From assembly GCF_007747215.1 (NCBI RefSeq), contig NZ_CP036273.1:5812322-5876321 (forward strand): 64,000 nucleotides of DNA, in the 5' to 3' direction. The stretch is from Urbifossiella limnaea. Lineage in GTDB: Bacteria; Planctomycetota; Planctomycetia; Gemmatales; Gemmataceae. The position numbers were made by a program, and so were the translations under genes. This document shows, in pieces, positions 44,647 through 52,749 of this stretch (positions are counted from its first letter, which is position 1; the number at the start of each line of letters is the position of its first letter). Under the pieces are notes generated by a model. The model was given only the letters and a program-made list of their open reading frames with translations. It had not been told where the DNA came from and did not search any database.

Positions 44647-45273
44647 ATGGCGGTGGTCCACGTCTCGGCGCACCCGCTGGTCCGGCACAAGGTGGCCCGG
44701 CTCCGCGCCGCCGACACCAAACCGCCGGAGTTCCGCGACCTCGTCGCCGCCATCTCGCGCGTCCTGTTCCTCGAAGCGACGGCCGACCTGCCGCTGCGGC
44801 CGGTGCCGGTCCGCACGCCGCTCGCCGACACCACCGGCGAGGAGATCGCCGCCCGCGTCGGGCTGGTGCCGGTACTGCGGGCCGGGCTCGGCATGGCCGA
44901 CGCCATGCTCCAGGCGCTGCCGGAAGCCAGCGTGTGGCACCTCGGCCTGTACCGCGACCACGCCACGCTGAAGCCGGTGACGTACTACAACAAGCTCCCC
45001 GCGCAGCCGGACATGGACGTGGCGCTGGTGCTCGACCCGATGCTCGCCACCGGCGGGAGCGCCGTCGCGGCCATCGACATCCTCAAGAAGGCCGGCATCG
45101 CCCGGGTCGTGTTCGTCGGCCTGATCGCCGCCCCGGAGGGGATCGCGGCGCTCGTCGCGGCTCACCCGGACGTGCCGCTCTACCTCGCCGTGCGGGACGA
45201 GAAACTCAACGACATCGGCTACATCCTGCCGGGGCTGGGCGACGCGGGCGACAGGCAGTTCGGGACGCGGTGA
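44647..45273 (+). CDS. upp: Uracil phosphoribosyltransferase
   Basis: 208 aa, usual length. VSAHPLVRHKVARLRAADTK opening, VPVLRAGLGMADAMLQALPE, YYNKLPAQPDMDVALVLDPM, PRPP loop DPMLATGGSAVAAIDILKKA, and uracil-binding C-terminus IGYILPGLGDAGDRQFGTR. Converts uracil and PRPP to UMP in the cytoplasm. All motifs are intact. Confidence 0.96.
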   Translation: MAVVHVSAHPLVRHKVARLRAADTKPPEFRDLVAAISRVLFLEATADLPLRPVPVRTPLADTTGEEIAARVGLVPVLRAGLGMADAMLQALPEASVWHLGLYRDHATLKPVTYYNKLPAQPDMDVALVLDPMLATGGSAVAAIDILKKAGIARVVFVGLIAAPEGIAALVAAHPDVPLYLAVRDEKLNDIGYILPGLGDAGDRQFGTR

Positions 45274-45706
45274 GGTGGAAAAGAGCGGGTCGGCCCGGCG
45301 GGCCGGCGTGAGCCGGTCCGGGGGTGCAACAGGACACGCCGACGTTGCCGCCGCGCGCCCCGGGGATGAACGGGGTTTGCACCACGTCAGCCCTTCGGCA
45401 GCCAGGCGACCTCCAACCCAATTTGGGGGGAGTTGGAGGCCCGTAGCTTTGCGCCCCCGCCTCGCGACGGGTTAGCCCTTTCGAGGATGAAAGGTGTTGG
45501 CGCCCCCGGTCCCGCCGGGGCCGACCCCGGCCGTGCAGCCAAAACCCGCACAGCCGTTCGCTACAAGTCCTTAGAACCGGTTCCGGCTCGCCGCAACTCG
45601 CCAACGCCAGTTTATCCTCGAACCAAAATTCTTGTTTCCGGCCGAGGGGGGTCGATCCGCGGAACCATGTCACCGACTCATAAAAATCACTGTCGGAACG
45701 TCGACC
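45274..45706. other. Gene-free region holding a minus-strand riboswitch
   Basis: 433 bp between upp (rightward) and the SirB1 gene (leftward, ending at 45707). Contains the c-di-GMP-I riboswitch and, on its downstream side, a weak hairpin (45292-45304) followed on the minus strand by TCTTTTCC. No convincing ORF on either strand. Confidence 0.6.
45385..45490 (-). ncRNA. Cyclic di-GMP-I (GEMM-I) riboswitch
   Basis: Read on the minus strand from about 45490: AAAGGGCTAACC, hairpin CGTC-GCGA-GGCG with GNRA loop, then GGGGCGCAAAGCTACGGGCC, a long hairpin with arms CCTCCAAC/GTTGGAGG (45410-45439), and GGTCGCCTGGCTGCCGAAGG. The order matches the GEMM-I consensus: GGGCAAACC, GNRA-capped P1 hairpin, GGGACGCAAAGC, P2, then the GGUAGC-GUUACC receptor hairpin. 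The third G of AGGGC (position 20 of the Vc2 structure) is kept, which favours c-di-GMP over cGAMP. No gene follows on this strand, so the target is unclear. Confidence 0.75.
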
Positions 45707-46531
45707 TCAGTTCCACTGCGCCACCTCCCGCAAGGCCTGCGACAGAAACCCGCCCACCGTCTCGACATCGGACGCCCCCGGCGCCGCGGCGAGGTACGCT
45801 CGCAGGTGGGGCACGGCCCGACCCGGCCGACCCGCGTGGATCAGGCACACGCCCAAATCCCGCCGCTGATCCGCGTCCTTCGGAAGGAGGGACACCAGTC
45901 GCTCCGTCGTGCGGGCGGCGCGGGCGAAGTCGGCCGTCTTCAGGTAGACGCTCTTGAGATTCGTCAGCAGCCGCACGGCCACGGCGGCGTTCGGGGCGGC
46001 CGCCATCGCATCGGGCGTGAGCTCGAACGGCCGGCCGGTCGCCTCCTCAACCAACTTCGCGCAGTCGGCGGCGTCGAGGAAGCGGCCGGCGTGGAAGGGG
46101 TCGAAGAACACCGCGGCGCCGTCCTCCCCCACCACCTTCGCCACGAAGTGCCCCGGCAGGCCGACGCCCTCCACGGTCAGGCCGGCGCGGGTGCCAACGG
46201 CCGCGGCCACGAGCGACAGCGTGATCGGCAGGCCGAGTTTGCGGTCGAGTACGTCGTTCAGGTAACTGTTCCGCGGGTCGTAGTAGTCGGCCTGGTTGCC
46301 GGCGAATTCCTCGTCGGCGAACAGGAGGTGCGTGAGCTCAGCGGCGTCGGCGGTGAGGCGGCCGGTGAGCCGCTGGGCGAGGCGGTCGGCCAGGTCGTCG
46401 AGGCGGGCGAGGTAGACGGCCGGGTCGAGGTCGGGGTACTCGTCGCGGGCCAGGTGGAGGGCGAGCTCGGCCAGGTCGGCGGGGTGGTGCGGGTCGGCGG
46501 CGAGGGCCGCGAGGGTGGCGGGGAGGTCCAT
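45707..46531 (-). CDS. SirB1-family transglutaminase-like protein with TPR-like C-terminus
   Basis: 274 aa. Family block DPRNSYLNDVLDRKLGLPIT, GLTVEGVGLPGHFVAKVVGE, then a helical repeat segment (NLKSVYLKTADFARAARTTE, LGVCLIHAGRPGRAVPHLRA). The SirB1/Transglut_core2 family has no firmly assigned biochemical role. The thiol-protease Cys is not evident. Cytoplasmic. Confidence 0.88.
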   Translation of the reverse strand: MDLPATLAALAADPHHPADLAELALHLARDEYPDLDPAVYLARLDDLADRLAQRLTGRLTADAAELTHLLFADEEFAGNQADYYDPRNSYLNDVLDRKLGLPITLSLVAAAVGTRAGLTVEGVGLPGHFVAKVVGEDGAAVFFDPFHAGRFLDAADCAKLVEEATGRPFELTPDAMAAAPNAAVAVRLLTNLKSVYLKTADFARAARTTERLVSLLPKDADQRRDLGVCLIHAGRPGRAVPHLRAYLAAAPGASDVETVGGFLSQALREVAQWN

Positions 46532-46558
46532 GCCGGCATCATACGCCGCGGGCTCGCC

Positions 46559-48202
46559 TCACTCCTCCCCCGCCACCCACGGCCGCGTCAGCCGGTACAC
46601 CGCCACCCGCAACCGGGGGTGGTCGCGGCCCACCACCGGCTCGGTCCCGCCGTACAGGTTCGGCACCGTCTGCGCCTTCAGCCCGTCGTCCCACACGAAC
46701 TCCGCCACCACCTCGGCGCCGGCGGGCGGCTCGGGCGGGAACCACAGCCACCCCGCGAACGGGCGCGGGAAGTCCGCTTCGGCGGGGAAGCGCGGCAGCA
46801 CCAGGTAATCTCCCTCGGACAGCCGTGACGCCCCGACCACGGCCGGCGTCATCCCCGCGCGCTCGCAGTAAAACTGGAAGCCCCAGTGCCCGACGTACCA
46901 CGCCCGACTCCCCGCAGGAATCACGGCCGCGGCCCGTTCGGCGAGCACCTTCTCCGGCAGCGCGTCGTACCCGTCCAGCGCCGCCAGCAGCACGCCGGCG
47001 CCGACGCCGAACGGGACCACCCACCGCGCCGGCGGCCGCGCCGGGGTGCGGCTCACGACCCGCGCCGCCAGCACGCCGACCGCCAGTGACACCCCGATGA
47101 CACGCCGCGCCGCCGGGAACGGTGTCATACCGAAGTAGCCGCCCAGTTCTAGCAGCACCCAGCCGACCACGAACCAGTTCCCGGCGTCGCGCGCGTCCCG
47201 GCGCCCCAGCAGCCGCAGCGCCGCGGCCAGCGCCGTGAGCAGCACGGCGGCGCCGGTCGTGCGCCACACCAGCGTCGGCAGCGTCAGCTTCGGGTGCTCC
47301 CTGGTGCCGACCAGCACCGCGTCCGCGCCGGACGTGACGGCGATGAGCGCCGCACCGATCAGCCACAGCACCGCACCGCCGGCGATGAGCCCGCGCGGCA
47401 GGCCGAGCGAGCGCTGGGCGTACAGCGCGAAGCCGACGCCGAGCACGCCGAGGTGCCCGGCCAGCGGCGCCACCAGGTCGAACTTGTCGGCGAGCCAGCC
47501 GTCTTCGGAAGCGGCCTGCTGCCCCGCGTGGTGGAGGAAGTGCGACGTGCCGTACTTCAACTGCACGAGCCCTTCCCACGCCGCGAACCCGCCGGCGGCC
47601 GCAGCGACGGCGACGACGGCGAGCGCGAGTCGGCGGTGCGTCAGGCCGTACCAGCCGAGCACGGCGGGGGCGACGAGGGCGGTGTATTTGGTCTGCATCG
47701 CCAGCGCCGCGAGTAGGCCCGCGCCGACGGCGAGGCACCACGAACCGCGGTCGGCGGCGCGGGCGAACACGGCCAGGGCCGCAAGCCCGAGCGCCGCCGC
47801 GGGCACGTCGAGCATCAGGTTCACCATCGGCAGCACCGCCGGCGACAGCACGATCAGCGGCAGCGCGGCGGCTTCTGTTCCGGGGGCGAAGCGGCGCAGC
47901 AAGTCGCGCAGGGCCCACGCCAGCAGCCACGCGACGGGGAACAGCCACAGCTTCAGCAGCACGGGTTCGACGCCGACGACCCGCACGCCGGCGGCCAGCC
48001 AGTACGGCAGGACAGGCGGACAGAGGATGTCCATGGCCGGCTCGGGGGCGTCGTACCAGAAGAGCTCGAAGCCGTACGGGTCGGCGGGGGCGGCGGCGAT
48101 GTGCCGGGCGAACGCGAGGTACGCGGTGTCGTCCACGACGACCGGCTTGGCGGCGTTGGCGAGCGTGACGACTCCCGCCAGGATCAGCAGCCTGGAATTC
48201 AC
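46559..48202 (-). CDS. GT39/PMT-like membrane glycosyltransferase or dolichyl-phosphate-mannose family protein
   Basis: 547 aa from GTG 48202; codons before it come from the pyrimidine-rich repeat at 48232-48308. Ten or more membrane helices. The ArnT/PMT-type first loop has VVVDDTAYLAFARHIAAAPA with the Asp pair, followed by ILCPPVLPYWLAAGVRVVGV. The C-terminal globular part holds KVLAERAAAVIPAGSRAWYV. Probably transfers a lipid-linked sugar at the outer face of the inner membrane. Acceptor unknown. Confidence 0.8.
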   Translation of the reverse strand: MNSRLLILAGVVTLANAAKPVVVDDTAYLAFARHIAAAPADPYGFELFWYDAPEPAMDILCPPVLPYWLAAGVRVVGVEPVLLKLWLFPVAWLLAWALRDLLRRFAPGTEAAALPLIVLSPAVLPMVNLMLDVPAAALGLAALAVFARAADRGSWCLAVGAGLLAALAMQTKYTALVAPAVLGWYGLTHRRLALAVVAVAAAAGGFAAWEGLVQLKYGTSHFLHHAGQQAASEDGWLADKFDLVAPLAGHLGVLGVGFALYAQRSLGLPRGLIAGGAVLWLIGAALIAVTSGADAVLVGTREHPKLTLPTLVWRTTGAAVLLTALAAALRLLGRRDARDAGNWFVVGWVLLELGGYFGMTPFPAARRVIGVSLAVGVLAARVVSRTPARPPARWVVPFGVGAGVLLAALDGYDALPEKVLAERAAAVIPAGSRAWYVGHWGFQFYCERAGMTPAVVGASRLSEGDYLVLPRFPAEADFPRPFAGWLWFPPEPPAGAEVVAEFVWDDGLKAQTVPNLYGGTEPVVGRDHPRLRVAVYRLTRPWVAGEE

Positions 48203-48231
48203 GCGATCGCCTTGGGTGTCGCGTGAGGGGG

Positions 48232-48308
48232 TGAAGGGGTGAAGGGGTGGAGGGGTGACGAAAACACCCGCACGCACCCCTTCACCCCTACACCCCTTCA
48301 CCCCTTCA
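48232..48308. repeat. 26-bp inverted repeat made of GTGAAGGG-type units
   Basis: Arms 48232-48257 and 48283-48308 pair with one mismatch around a 25-nt loop. Each arm is itself built from tandem TGAAGGGG-like octamers. It lies in the divergent promoter region of the GT39 gene and lipB, ending 26 bp before the lipB -10-like hexamer. It looks like a palindromic repetitive element. Confidence 0.65.
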
Positions 48309-48333
48309 TCTCCCCCGCTGGCCGGCGGGCTGC

Positions 48334-48339
48334 TAAAAT
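48334..48339 (+). promoter_or_regulatory. Possible -10 hexamer of leaderless lipB
   Basis: TAAAAT in CTGCTAAAATACGCCC, six bases before the GTG of lipB and the only AT-rich patch there. If used, the transcript would start at or near the GTG. No good -35 is visible. Confidence 0.35.
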
Positions 48340-48345
48340 ACGCCC

Positions 48346-49098
48346 GTGGGCTACGGATTCCACACCCCAGATGGGTCGCCGTTGACGGACAACGCCCTCC
48401 ACGCCTACCTCCTCGGTCGGCTGGACTTCGACGCCCTCCTGCCGCTGCAGCGGCGCGTCGCCTACGACATCACCGGCGAACCCGGCAGCGGCGCCGTCCT
48501 CGTCTGCGAGCACCCGCCCGGCATCACCGTCGGCCGCGAGGGGAGCCGGGCGCACGTGCGGCCCGAGCCCGAAGAACTCACCGCCCGCGGCTGGCCCGTC
48601 CGCTGGGTCGCCCGCGGCGGCGGCGTCCTGCTCCACCTCCCCGGGCAGGTCGCGTGTTACCCCGTCCTGCCGCTCGCCGAGCTGAACCTCACGCCGGCCG
48701 CGTACGTCGCCGAATTGCAAGCGCTCGTGATCGACGTACTCGCCGCCTGCGCCCTTCACGGCGAAGCCGATCCCAACGCGCCCGGCGTGCGCGTGAACGG
48801 CCGGCGCATCGCCCATGTCGGCGCCGCGGTTCGTGGCGGCGTCACGGCGTTCGGGCTCGTGCTGAACGTCGATCCCGACCTGGAGCCGTTCCGCGCCGTC
48901 CACTGCGACGGCGACCCGCAGCCGATGACCTCGGTGCAGCGCGAGTCGCCGTCGCGGGTGCGGATCGCCGGCGTCCGCACGCAGTTGGTGGAAGCGGTCG
49001 CGGCCCGGTTCGGGTTCGCCCGCGTGTCCCTGTTCCACACCCACCCGGGGCTCGCCCCCCGGCCCGAGGCCCATGCGCGCGCTACCGGTACTCGATAA
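48346..49098 (+). CDS. lipB: Octanoyltransferase with Arg at the catalytic Lys position
   Basis: 250 aa from GTG 48346. Family motifs: VARGGGVLLHLPGQVACYPV (RGG...H.PGQ), catalytic Cys in AVHCDGDPQPMTSV (NPCG equivalent), GLVLNVDPDLEPF. The lysine of GxKIAxxG (K135 in E. coli LipB) is Arg here: NGRRIAHVGAAV. LipB moves octanoate from acyl carrier protein to lipoyl domains in the cytoplasm. Overlaps lipA by 26 bp. The gene call is sure; activity with Arg is an open point. Confidence 0.88.
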   Translation: MGYGFHTPDGSPLTDNALHAYLLGRLDFDALLPLQRRVAYDITGEPGSGAVLVCEHPPGITVGREGSRAHVRPEPEELTARGWPVRWVARGGGVLLHLPGQVACYPVLPLAELNLTPAAYVAELQALVIDVLAACALHGEADPNAPGVRVNGRRIAHVGAAVRGGVTAFGLVLNVDPDLEPFRAVHCDGDPQPMTSVQRESPSRVRIAGVRTQLVEAVAARFGFARVSLFHTHPGLAPRPEAHARATGTR

Positions 49099-49978
49099 GC
49101 CGACCGCCCCCGGCCGCCTGCCGGCGTGGCTGAAGCGCCCGCTGCCGAAGGGCAACGGCAACGCCTTCACGCAGACGCTGCTCGACGACCTGAAGCTCGA
49201 AACGGTCTGCGAGAACGCCAAGTGCCCGAACCGGCCCGAGTGCTGGAGCCGCCGCACCGCCACGTTCATGGTGCTCGGCAACGTCTGCACCCGCCCGTGC
49301 GGCTTCTGCTCGGTCCCGAAGGGCGAGCCGCTCGCCGTCGAGACCGACGAGCCCGAGCGCCTCGCGGAAGCGGCCGTGCGGCTGGGGCTGAAGCACGTCG
49401 TGATTACTTCCGTGACGCGGGACGACCTGCCGGACGGCGGCGCGAGTCACTTCGCGGCGTGCGTGCGGGCGGTGAAGGCGCGGATGCCCGCGGCCGCGGT
49501 CGAGGTGCTGACACCCGACTTCGGCGGCAACGCGGCGGCGATCGACGCCGTGGTGGCGAGCGGCCCCGAGGTGTTCAACCACAACATCGAGACGGTGCCG
49601 CGGCTGTACCGCGCCGCCCGCGGCCGCGCCGAGTACCGCCGCAGCCTCGACTTGCTCGAGCGCGTGAAGAACACGGCCCCCGCGATGGTGACCAAGGCCG
49701 GCCTGATGCTCGGCGTCGGCGAGACGATCGACGAGCTGTTCGACGTGCTGGCCGACCTGCGCGCGATCCGCTGCGACGTGGTAACGCTCGGCCAGTACCT
49801 GGCGCCGACGTACAAGCACAGCCTGCCGGTGGCGCGGTACGTGCCGCCCGCGGAGTTCGACGACATCGCCGCGAAGGCGCGGCTGCTGGGCTTCCAACAG
49901 GTGGTGGCGGGGCCGTTCGTGCGGTCCAGCTACCACGCCGACGAGATGGTGCCGACCCGTGCCGCGAGTGCCGATTGA
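49073..49978 (+). CDS. lipA: Lipoyl synthase
   Basis: 301 aa. Auxiliary-cluster cysteines in VCENAKCPNRPECW and radical-SAM cluster CTRPCGFCSV. Further LipA blocks: VITSVTRDDLPDGGASHFAA, FNHNIETVPRLY, KAGLMLGVGETIDELFDVLA, GQYLAPTYKHSLPVARYVPP. Inserts sulfur at C6 and C8 of octanoyl chains. The C-terminal Ser of the RSS motif is present (FVRSSYHADE). Overlaps lipB upstream and the lipoyl-like gene downstream by 20 bp. Confidence 0.97.
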   Translation: MRALPVLDKPTAPGRLPAWLKRPLPKGNGNAFTQTLLDDLKLETVCENAKCPNRPECWSRRTATFMVLGNVCTRPCGFCSVPKGEPLAVETDEPERLAEAAVRLGLKHVVITSVTRDDLPDGGASHFAACVRAVKARMPAAAVEVLTPDFGGNAAAIDAVVASGPEVFNHNIETVPRLYRAARGRAEYRRSLDLLERVKNTAPAMVTKAGLMLGVGETIDELFDVLADLRAIRCDVVTLGQYLAPTYKHSLPVARYVPPAEFDDIAAKARLLGFQQVVAGPFVRSSYHADEMVPTRAASAD

Positions 49979-50195
49979 GCTGCCGGACCTGGGCGCCCCG
50001 CGGGCCGTGCTGAGCCTGTGGTACGCCCGCGTCGGCGACCGCGTGTTCGCCGGCGACCGCGTCGCCGAGGTGCTCATCCCCGGCGCCACCGTGGACGTGC
50101 CGGCGCCGGTCGGCGGCGTGGTCGCGGCGCAGGCGGTGCTGGCGAACGACCCGCTGGTAGCTGGACAGCTGATTGGGGAAATCCAGGAAGATTAA
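49959..50195 (+). CDS. Lipoyl/biotinyl-like domain protein lacking the acceptor lysine
   Basis: 78 aa from GTG 49959, overlapping lipA. A single biotin/lipoyl-type barrel: IELPDLGAPRAVLSLWYARV, GDRVFAGDRVAEVLIPGATV, DVPAPVGGVVAAQAVLANDP. In E2 lipoyl domains the hairpin reads ETDKA-TVDVPAP, with the modified Lys. Here that place is LIPGA, so Lys is replaced. It is encoded with lipB and lipA, so it may be a decoy, a scaffold or a relict. No other Lys is available in the hairpin. Confidence 0.8.
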   Translation: MPRVPIELPDLGAPRAVLSLWYARVGDRVFAGDRVAEVLIPGATVDVPAPVGGVVAAQAVLANDPLVAGQLIGEIQED

Positions 50196-50312
50196 CCACA
50201 GAGTCACAGAGGGCACAGAGAAGAAGACAGAAGGCAGAGACAAAACCAATTTAGAATCTTCGTTCTCCCTCGGTATTTGGTTCTCTCTCTGTGTCCTCTG
50301 TGACTCTGTGGT
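50195..50312. repeat. 26-bp inverted repeat upstream of tmk
   Basis: Arms 50195-50220 and 50287-50312 pair with a single mismatch. The arm is built from ACAGAG/CACAGAG units (ACCACAGAGTCACAGAGGGC). The spacer of 66 bp is AT-rich (AAAACCAATTTAGAATCTTC). Sequence and GC content are unlike the surroundings, suggesting a dispersed palindromic element inserted between the lipoyl-like gene and tmk. Confidence 0.75.
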
Positions 50313-50331
50313 GAATCCTCTGTTCCCGACC

Positions 50332-50982
50332 ATGCCCAAGCCCGCGTTCCTCTCGCTCGACGGCCCCGACGGCACCGGCAAGTCCACGCAGCACGCGCTG
50401 CTGGTCGACTGGCTGGCCGCGCAGGGCGTGCCCGTCACGGCCTGCACCGACCCCGGCGGCACCGCCCTCGGCCAGCAGCTGCGGCAACTCCTGCTGTTCG
50501 GCCGCGACCACCGCATCGCCCTGCCGGCGGAGGCGATGCTGTTCATGGCGTCGCGGGCGCAGCTGGTCGAGGAGGTGATCCGCCCGGCGCTGGCCCGCGG
50601 CGAGGTGGTCGTGGCCGACCGGTACACACTGGCGAACGTCGTGTACCAGGGCCACGCCGGCGGCCTGAACCCGAAAGACCTGTGGGCCGTCGGCCGCGTC
50701 GCCACCGGCGGCCTCGACCCCGACCTCACCCTCGTGTTCGACGCCGACCTGGACGTGGCGCTGGCGCGCCGCACCCGCGCCGCCGACCGGCTGGAGGAGC
50801 GCGACCGCGAGTACCAGGAGGCGGTGCGGCGCGGCTTCCTGTACGAGGCGGGCGTGCGGCCGGGGCCGTACCAGATCGTGGACGCCACGCCCGATCTGGC
50901 GACGGTGCAGCAGGCCGTGCGGGCGAAGGTGGCCCGGCTGCTGACGGACTTCGGCTGGTCGGTGACGGAGGCGGGCGGCTGA
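50332..50982 (+). CDS. tmk: Thymidylate kinase
   Basis: 216 aa from ATG 50332, 19 bp after the inverted repeat. P-loop SLDGPDGTGKSTQHALLVDW, DR motif VVADRYTLANVVYQGHAGGL, LID segment RTRAADRLEERDREYQEAV. Phosphorylates dTMP to dTDP. In-frame codons upstream belong to the repeat, so this ATG is taken as start. Confidence 0.9.
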   Translation: MPKPAFLSLDGPDGTGKSTQHALLVDWLAAQGVPVTACTDPGGTALGQQLRQLLLFGRDHRIALPAEAMLFMASRAQLVEEVIRPALARGEVVVADRYTLANVVYQGHAGGLNPKDLWAVGRVATGGLDPDLTLVFDADLDVALARRTRAADRLEERDREYQEAVRRGFLYEAGVRPGPYQIVDATPDLATVQQAVRAKVARLLTDFGWSVTEAGG

Positions 50983-50993
50983 CCCCGGCGGCG

Positions 50994-51638
50994 TCACACC
51001 CGGATCACCACGTCGTCCACGGGGAAGCGCACCTTCGAGGCGGCGGCGTACTTGTCGGCCGGGCTCCGGTACCCGGCCGTGGCGATCACCACCGACCGCA
51101 GCCCCTTCGCGGTGAGGCCGAGAATCTCGTCGTACTTCTCCGGCTGAAAGCCCTCCATCGGGCACGCGTCCACGCCGAGCCGGGCGGCGGCGCTGAGGAA
51201 CACGCCGAGCGCGATGTAGCACTGCCGCGCCGCCCAGGCGTGGGCGTCGGCCGGGCTCTGCTTCGCCAGCGTGCCGAGGATGCGGTCGCGCAGCGCGTCG
51301 AGGCTGCCGGCCGCCTGCCCGCGCACCGCCTCGGCGTTGGCGACGTGCCGGGTCACGTCGGCAGCGGTCGGCGGGTTCTTCGCCGCGAACACGACCAGGT
51401 GCGAGGCGTCGAGGACCTGCGGCTGCCCCCACGACACCGGGTGCAGCCGCGTCCGCACGGCCGGGTCGGTGACGACGACGAAGGTCCACGGCTGGAGGCC
51501 GAAGGACGACGGGGCGAGCACCGCCGCCTGTTCCAGGGTGGCCCAGGTGGCGGGGTCGATCTTCCGGGCCGGGTCGAACTGCTTCGTGGCGTACCGCCAG
51601 CGGAGCGGGGCGAGCACGTCGTCGGGCGTGGCGGTCAT
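50994..51638 (-). CDS. NAD(P)H-dependent nitroreductase family protein
   Basis: 214 aa. FMN-binding nitroreductase fold: LRWRYATKQFDPARKI, LAPSSFGLQPWTFVVVTD, GVDACPMEGFQPEKYDEILG. Close in pattern to NfsB-type oxidoreductases acting on nitro or quinone compounds. Cytoplasmic. Starts 12 bp after the alcohol dehydrogenase gene, on the same strand, so the two are likely cotranscribed. Confidence 0.88.
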   Translation of the reverse strand: MTATPDDVLAPLRWRYATKQFDPARKIDPATWATLEQAAVLAPSSFGLQPWTFVVVTDPAVRTRLHPVSWGQPQVLDASHLVVFAAKNPPTAADVTRHVANAEAVRGQAAGSLDALRDRILGTLAKQSPADAHAWAARQCYIALGVFLSAAARLGVDACPMEGFQPEKYDEILGLTAKGLRSVVIATAGYRSPADKYAAASKVRFPVDDVVIRV

Positions 51639-51650
51639 GGGCTCTCCGGG

Positions 51651-52667
51651 TCAGGCGGGCAGGTCGTTCGCCAACACGATGCGGTAGCGCGCCTTGCCGG
51701 CCCGCAGGTGGGCCAGGGCGTCGTTCACCTTCGACAGCGGGAACGTCTCGGTCACCGGGCCGATCTTGTGGCGGGCGCAGAAGGCGAGCAGGTCGGCGGT
51801 CGTGACCGGGCTGCCGAGCGGCGACCCGGACAGCGACTTCTGCCCCGTGAGCATCGGGAACACGGCCACCGGCACCGGCTCCAGCACCGCCCCGACGAAG
51901 TGCAACCGCCCCCGCGGGGCCAGCGCGGCGACGTACGCCGGCCAGTTCAGCGCCACGTTCACCGTCACCAGCATGAAGTCGAGCTTGCCGGCGAGCTTGC
52001 CGAGGGCGGCGTCGTCCTTCGAGCCGACGACGTGGTGGGCGCCGAGCCGCTTCGCCTCGTCGGCCTTCTCCGGGTTGGACGAGAACGCGAACACCTCGCA
52101 GCCCCACTTCGCGGCGAACTGCACGGCCAGGTGGCCGAGCCCGCCGATGCCGACCACGCCGACCCGGTGGGTGGGCCGCACGTCGAACTGGACGAACGGG
52201 TTGAACGCCGTGATGCCGCCGCAGAACAGCGGCCCGGCGGTGGCGGGGTCGAGCCCCTCCGGGAGCGGCACCACCCACTCGGCGTGGGCGCGGACGGTGT
52301 CGGCGAACGCGCCGTGCCGGCCGACGATGGTCTGCTCGGCGGTGGCGCACAGGTTGTGGTCGCCGCTCATGCACGGCCGGCACGTGAGGCAGCTGTGCGA
52401 GAACCAGCCGAGGCCGACGCGGTCGCCCGGCTTGTGCGTGGTGACGCCGGCCCCGACGGCGCGGACGGTGCCGACGGCCTCGTGGCCCGGCACGAGGGGG
52501 TACTGGGTCATGCCCCAGTCGTTGTCGAGCATGGACAGGTCGGAGTGGCAGATGCCGCAGTGGGACACGGCGACGTCCACCTGCCCGGGGCCGATCGGCC
52601 CGGGCTCGAACTCGAACGGGCTGAGGGCACCCTTGGCGGCGGTCGCGGCGTAGGCGCGGGTTGGCAT
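51651..52667 (-). CDS. Zinc-dependent NAD(P) alcohol dehydrogenase (YahK/CAD type)
   Basis: 338 aa. Catalytic zinc: CGICHSDLSM and PGHEAVGTV; structural zinc cysteines CLTCRPCMSGDHNLC; nucleotide site GVVGIGGLGHLAVQFAAKWG. Members reduce aldehydes with NADPH. The pair with the nitroreductase suggests a reductive detoxification role. Confidence 0.92.
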   Translation of the reverse strand: MPTRAYAATAAKGALSPFEFEPGPIGPGQVDVAVSHCGICHSDLSMLDNDWGMTQYPLVPGHEAVGTVRAVGAGVTTHKPGDRVGLGWFSHSCLTCRPCMSGDHNLCATAEQTIVGRHGAFADTVRAHAEWVVPLPEGLDPATAGPLFCGGITAFNPFVQFDVRPTHRVGVVGIGGLGHLAVQFAAKWGCEVFAFSSNPEKADEAKRLGAHHVVGSKDDAALGKLAGKLDFMLVTVNVALNWPAYVAALAPRGRLHFVGAVLEPVPVAVFPMLTGQKSLSGSPLGSPVTTADLLAFCARHKIGPVTETFPLSKVNDALAHLRAGKARYRIVLANDLPA

Positions 52668-52749
52668 GGGAGGCTCCGGGGGATGACGGGGCGGGGTTAT
52701 TCCTAGAGACGCGGGCGCCCGCGGTTCAAGCCCGGGCCGCCCAGGCGGG

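Noticed and set aside
45206-45673. Minus-strand ORF covering the riboswitch
   Set aside because: Its translation is low in recognisable structure, runs through the riboswitch and into antisense of upp. RNA structure explains the sequence better.
48220-48310. CRISPR-like array
   Set aside because: Units are eight bases without spacers and form an inverted repeat. No cas genes are present.
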